Origin: Kutzneria kofuensis
Lineage (GTDB): Bacteria > Actinomycetota > Actinomycetes > Mycobacteriales > Pseudonocardiaceae
Direction of reading: 5' to 3'
DNA length: 64,000 nt
Assembly: GCF_014203355.1 (NCBI RefSeq)
Contig: NZ_JACHIR010000001.1
Coordinates: 3,102,038 to 3,166,037 of the forward strand
Shown here: positions 62,388-64,000 of the stretch, piece after piece
How the letters are laid out: every line of letters begins with the position of its first letter
Position numbering within the stretch: position 1 is the first letter of the stretch
Notes under the pieces: model-generated
What the model saw: the letters and a program-made list of their open reading frames with translations, nothing else
Database searches by the model: none
Told to the model about the DNA's origin: nothing
Position numbers and translations under genes: made by a program

Positions 62388-63253
62388 CCGCCGCCGTTGT
62401 GGACCGGCCCGCGCTGGACCGCCCGGTCCGGGCGCCGCTGGGTCGGCTGCTCGCGTCCGAGCTGCGCTGGGTGCTTCGCCGGCCTCGGACCATCATCGCC
62501 ATCGTGCTGCTGTCCCTGGTGCCCGTGCTCATCGGCGTCGGCACCGTCATCGCCGGCAACGCCGGGGCCGGTCCCGGCGGGAACGGGCCCGGCTCGTTGT
62601 TCACCATCTTGATCGGCAACGGCTTCGTGCTGCCGGTGCTGTCGTTGACGCTGCTGCTGGCCATGCTGCTTCCGCTGCTCGGCGCCATGTCCGCCGCCGA
62701 CGCCCTCGCCGGCGAGTCCGCCCACGGCACCCTTCGGGGACTGCTCATCGCCCCCGTCAGCCGGGCCCGGCTGCTCGGCGTCAAGGCCTTCGGCGTCGGC
62801 GCCGTCGTGTTCATCGCCGCCCTGTCCATCGCCCTCGTCGGCCTCGTCACCGGCGTCGTGCTCGTCGGCACCGACGGGCTGATCACCCTGACCGGCAACA
62901 CCCTCAGCTTCGGCGACGCCCTCGCCCGCATCGGGCTCGCCGTCGGATGGGTCACCTTCCAGGTCTGGGCCGTCGCCGCCATCGCCCTGGCCGTGTCCGC
63001 CTTCACCGAGCACCCCCTGGTGGTCATGGCCGCCACCCTCGCCGGGGCCCTGGTGTTCGCCATCCTCACCGTCATCCCCCAGCTCGACTGGATCCAGCCG
63101 TACCTGCTCACCAGCAGCTGGGGCACCATGACCGACGTCCTCCGCGACCCCATGCCGTGGGACGGCCTGCTCGACAGCACCCTCAAGGCCGCCTGTTACC
63201 TCCTCATCGGCCTCTCCGTCGCCTACGCCCGCCTGTCAAGCAAGGACGGCTAG
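62384..63253 (+). CDS. ABC-2 exporter permease
   Basis: 289 aa, six membrane helices (IIAIVLLSLVPVLIGVGTVIA, FVLPVLSLTLLLAMLLPLLGAM, VVFIAALSIALVGLVTGVVL and three more), with ESAHGTLRGLLIAPVSRARLLG, the ABC-2 loop. Overlaps the ATPase stop by 4 nt. With the LolA-like protein it makes an envelope-lipid or toxic-compound export unit under the two-component system (inference). Confidence 0.86.
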   Translation: MTAAVVDRPALDRPVRAPLGRLLASELRWVLRRPRTIIAIVLLSLVPVLIGVGTVIAGNAGAGPGGNGPGSLFTILIGNGFVLPVLSLTLLLAMLLPLLGAMSAADALAGESAHGTLRGLLIAPVSRARLLGVKAFGVGAVVFIAALSIALVGLVTGVVLVGTDGLITLTGNTLSFGDALARIGLAVGWVTFQVWAVAAIALAVSAFTEHPLVVMAATLAGALVFAILTVIPQLDWIQPYLLTSSWGTMTDVLRDPMPWDGLLDSTLKAACYLLIGLSVAYARLSSKDG

Positions 63254-63258
63254 TTGTC

Positions 63259-63294
63259 CACAGGGTGGCTGGGCTGGTCCACAGCCACCCTGTG
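63259..63294. terminator. Convergent terminator
   Basis: 12-bp perfect stem (63259-63270 with 63283-63294), 12-nt loop, between the exporter permease and the convergent phosphotransferase gene. Confidence 0.75.
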
Positions 63295-63300
63295 CGGAGA

Positions 63301-64000
63301 TCACAGCCGGGCTCTCAGCACGTCGACCTCGCAGCCCGGCGCGGCCGGGTCGAAGCCGTGCTCGACCAGCCAGCGGACCGCCACCAGGCTTCGCAGCGAC
63401 CACCAAGCGCGGATCACGTCGAGGTCGACGTCGGTGCCGTAGCCGGCGACGACGTCGCCAAGGCGCTCCTCGTGCCCGAGCGTCAAGATGGCGAGGTCGA
63501 ACAGGGCATCGCCCTGGGCCGCCTCGGACCAGTCGATCACGCCGGTGATCTCGTCGCCGTCGACGAACACGTGGGTGAGCTGGAGGTCGCCGTGCGTGAA
63601 CACCGGTGTCCACGGGCGGAGCGCGGCCTCGGCGACCTGGCGGTTGCGCGTGACCAGGTCGGCGGGGAGGACACCATTGGTGACGAGCCACGCGCATTCG
63701 CCGTCGAGCCGCGCCGCGATCTCGTCGAGGCTCCGACCGGGCCACGGCGGCAGCGGCGCGTCGTGCAGCATCCGTGCGGCGGCACCCGCCGCGGCCCACG
63801 CCGCCGACGACGCGGTCGACGGCTCGCCGAGGCGGCCGAGTGCCGTGCCTGAGAGGGCGGCGAGTGCGAGCACGGGCGGCTTGCGCCAGAGGACCTCCGG
63901 AGTCGGGATCGGCGCCATGGCCATCGCCTCGACCTCGACGTCGATGCGCGTCTGATCAGGGTCGATCTTCAGGAACACGTCGCCGACACGCAGGGTCGCA
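63301..64000 (-). CDS. APH-fold phosphotransferase, 5' end cut by window edge
   Basis: At least 233 residues; the frame stays open to the last base with ATLRVGDVFLKIDPDQ, the typical nucleotide-lysine strand, so the start lies beyond 64000. Catalytic motif THGDLQLTHVFV keeps HGD but has His in place of the usual Asn; metal motif GVIDWSEAAQGD is intact. Substrate unknown. Confidence 0.78.
   Translation of the reverse strand, partial: ATLRVGDVFLKIDPDQTRIDVEVEAMAMAPIPTPEVLWRKPPVLALAALSGTALGRLGEPSTASSAAWAAAGAAARMLHDAPLPPWPGRSLDEIAARLDGECAWLVTNGVLPADLVTRNRQVAEAALRPWTPVFTHGDLQLTHVFVDGDEITGVIDWSEAAQGDALFDLAILTLGHEERLGDVVAGYGTDVDLDVIRAWWSLRSLVAVRWLVEHGFDPAAPGCEVDVLRARL

Overview
The window is chromosomal DNA from a high-GC actinomycete, most like the Pseudonocardiales. 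The evidence is GTG-rich, very GC-biased codon use, mycothiol synthesis (mshB), a GlgC/GlgM glucan pathway with a trehalose importer, glucosyl-3-phosphoglycerate synthase, a SigE/RseA/HtrA/TatB envelope-stress block, and many start codons that sit 6-8 nt after a TANNNT -10 element (leaderless transcripts). The genus cannot be fixed from the sequence alone. Genes are dense, often overlapping by 1-8 nt. I see no tRNA, rRNA, CRISPR array, integrase or transposase.

Layout, left to right. 1-2431: a metallophosphoesterase (cut by the edge), a ParB/sulfiredoxin-fold protein and a membrane protein. 2517-7513: the trehalose importer lpqY-sugA-sugB-sugC on the minus strand, preceded by a general-stress membrane protein. 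7591-10366: an acyl-CoA dehydrogenase and a malyl-CoA-type lyase that share a near-identical operator. 10475-16446: small metabolic and kinase-like genes, an MgtE-N/CBS protein with a DUF1003 partner, and mrp. 16555-20519: marR, tatB, htrA, rseA, sigE. 20635-23674: O-methyltransferase, glgC, glgM. 23758-27549: lipoprotein, LysR regulator, leucyl aminopeptidase. 27629-30716: DUF3117 protein, tagA, DivIVA-like protein, gpgS, folP2. 31062-35640: a secreted-protein island with an Asn/Gly-rich protein, an S15-like hydrolase and two tandem sedolisins. 35718-38508: LOG protein, dapE, dapD. 38596-41004: an oxygenase coupled to a fungal-type cytosine deaminase, and a CHAD protein. 41007-45381: dapC, ferredoxin, acetyltransferase and the mshB operon. 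45762-51828: a complete peptide ABC importer. 52137-55904: lpqW-like lipoprotein and typA. 56050-57585: a 36-aa Cys-rich protein under a probable iron box, an XRE/NBR1-Ig membrane protein and a secreted protein. 57707-63253: Nudix hydrolase, a two-component system, a LolA-like protein and an ABC exporter. 63301-64000: a phosphotransferase cut by the right edge.

From typA to sugC the backbone follows, from memory, the gene order of Mycobacterium tuberculosis Rv1165-Rv1238. The genes outside that order (peptide importer, protease island, deaminase/oxygenase pair, pepA/LysR/lipoprotein, lyase/dehydrogenase pair) are therefore the lineage-specific insertions. Regulation ties distant parts together: TCTCAG half-sites repeated every 11 bp lie in front of the response regulator, in front of the LolA-ABC genes and, 40 kb away, in front of sigE. 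This suggests one envelope-stress circuit.
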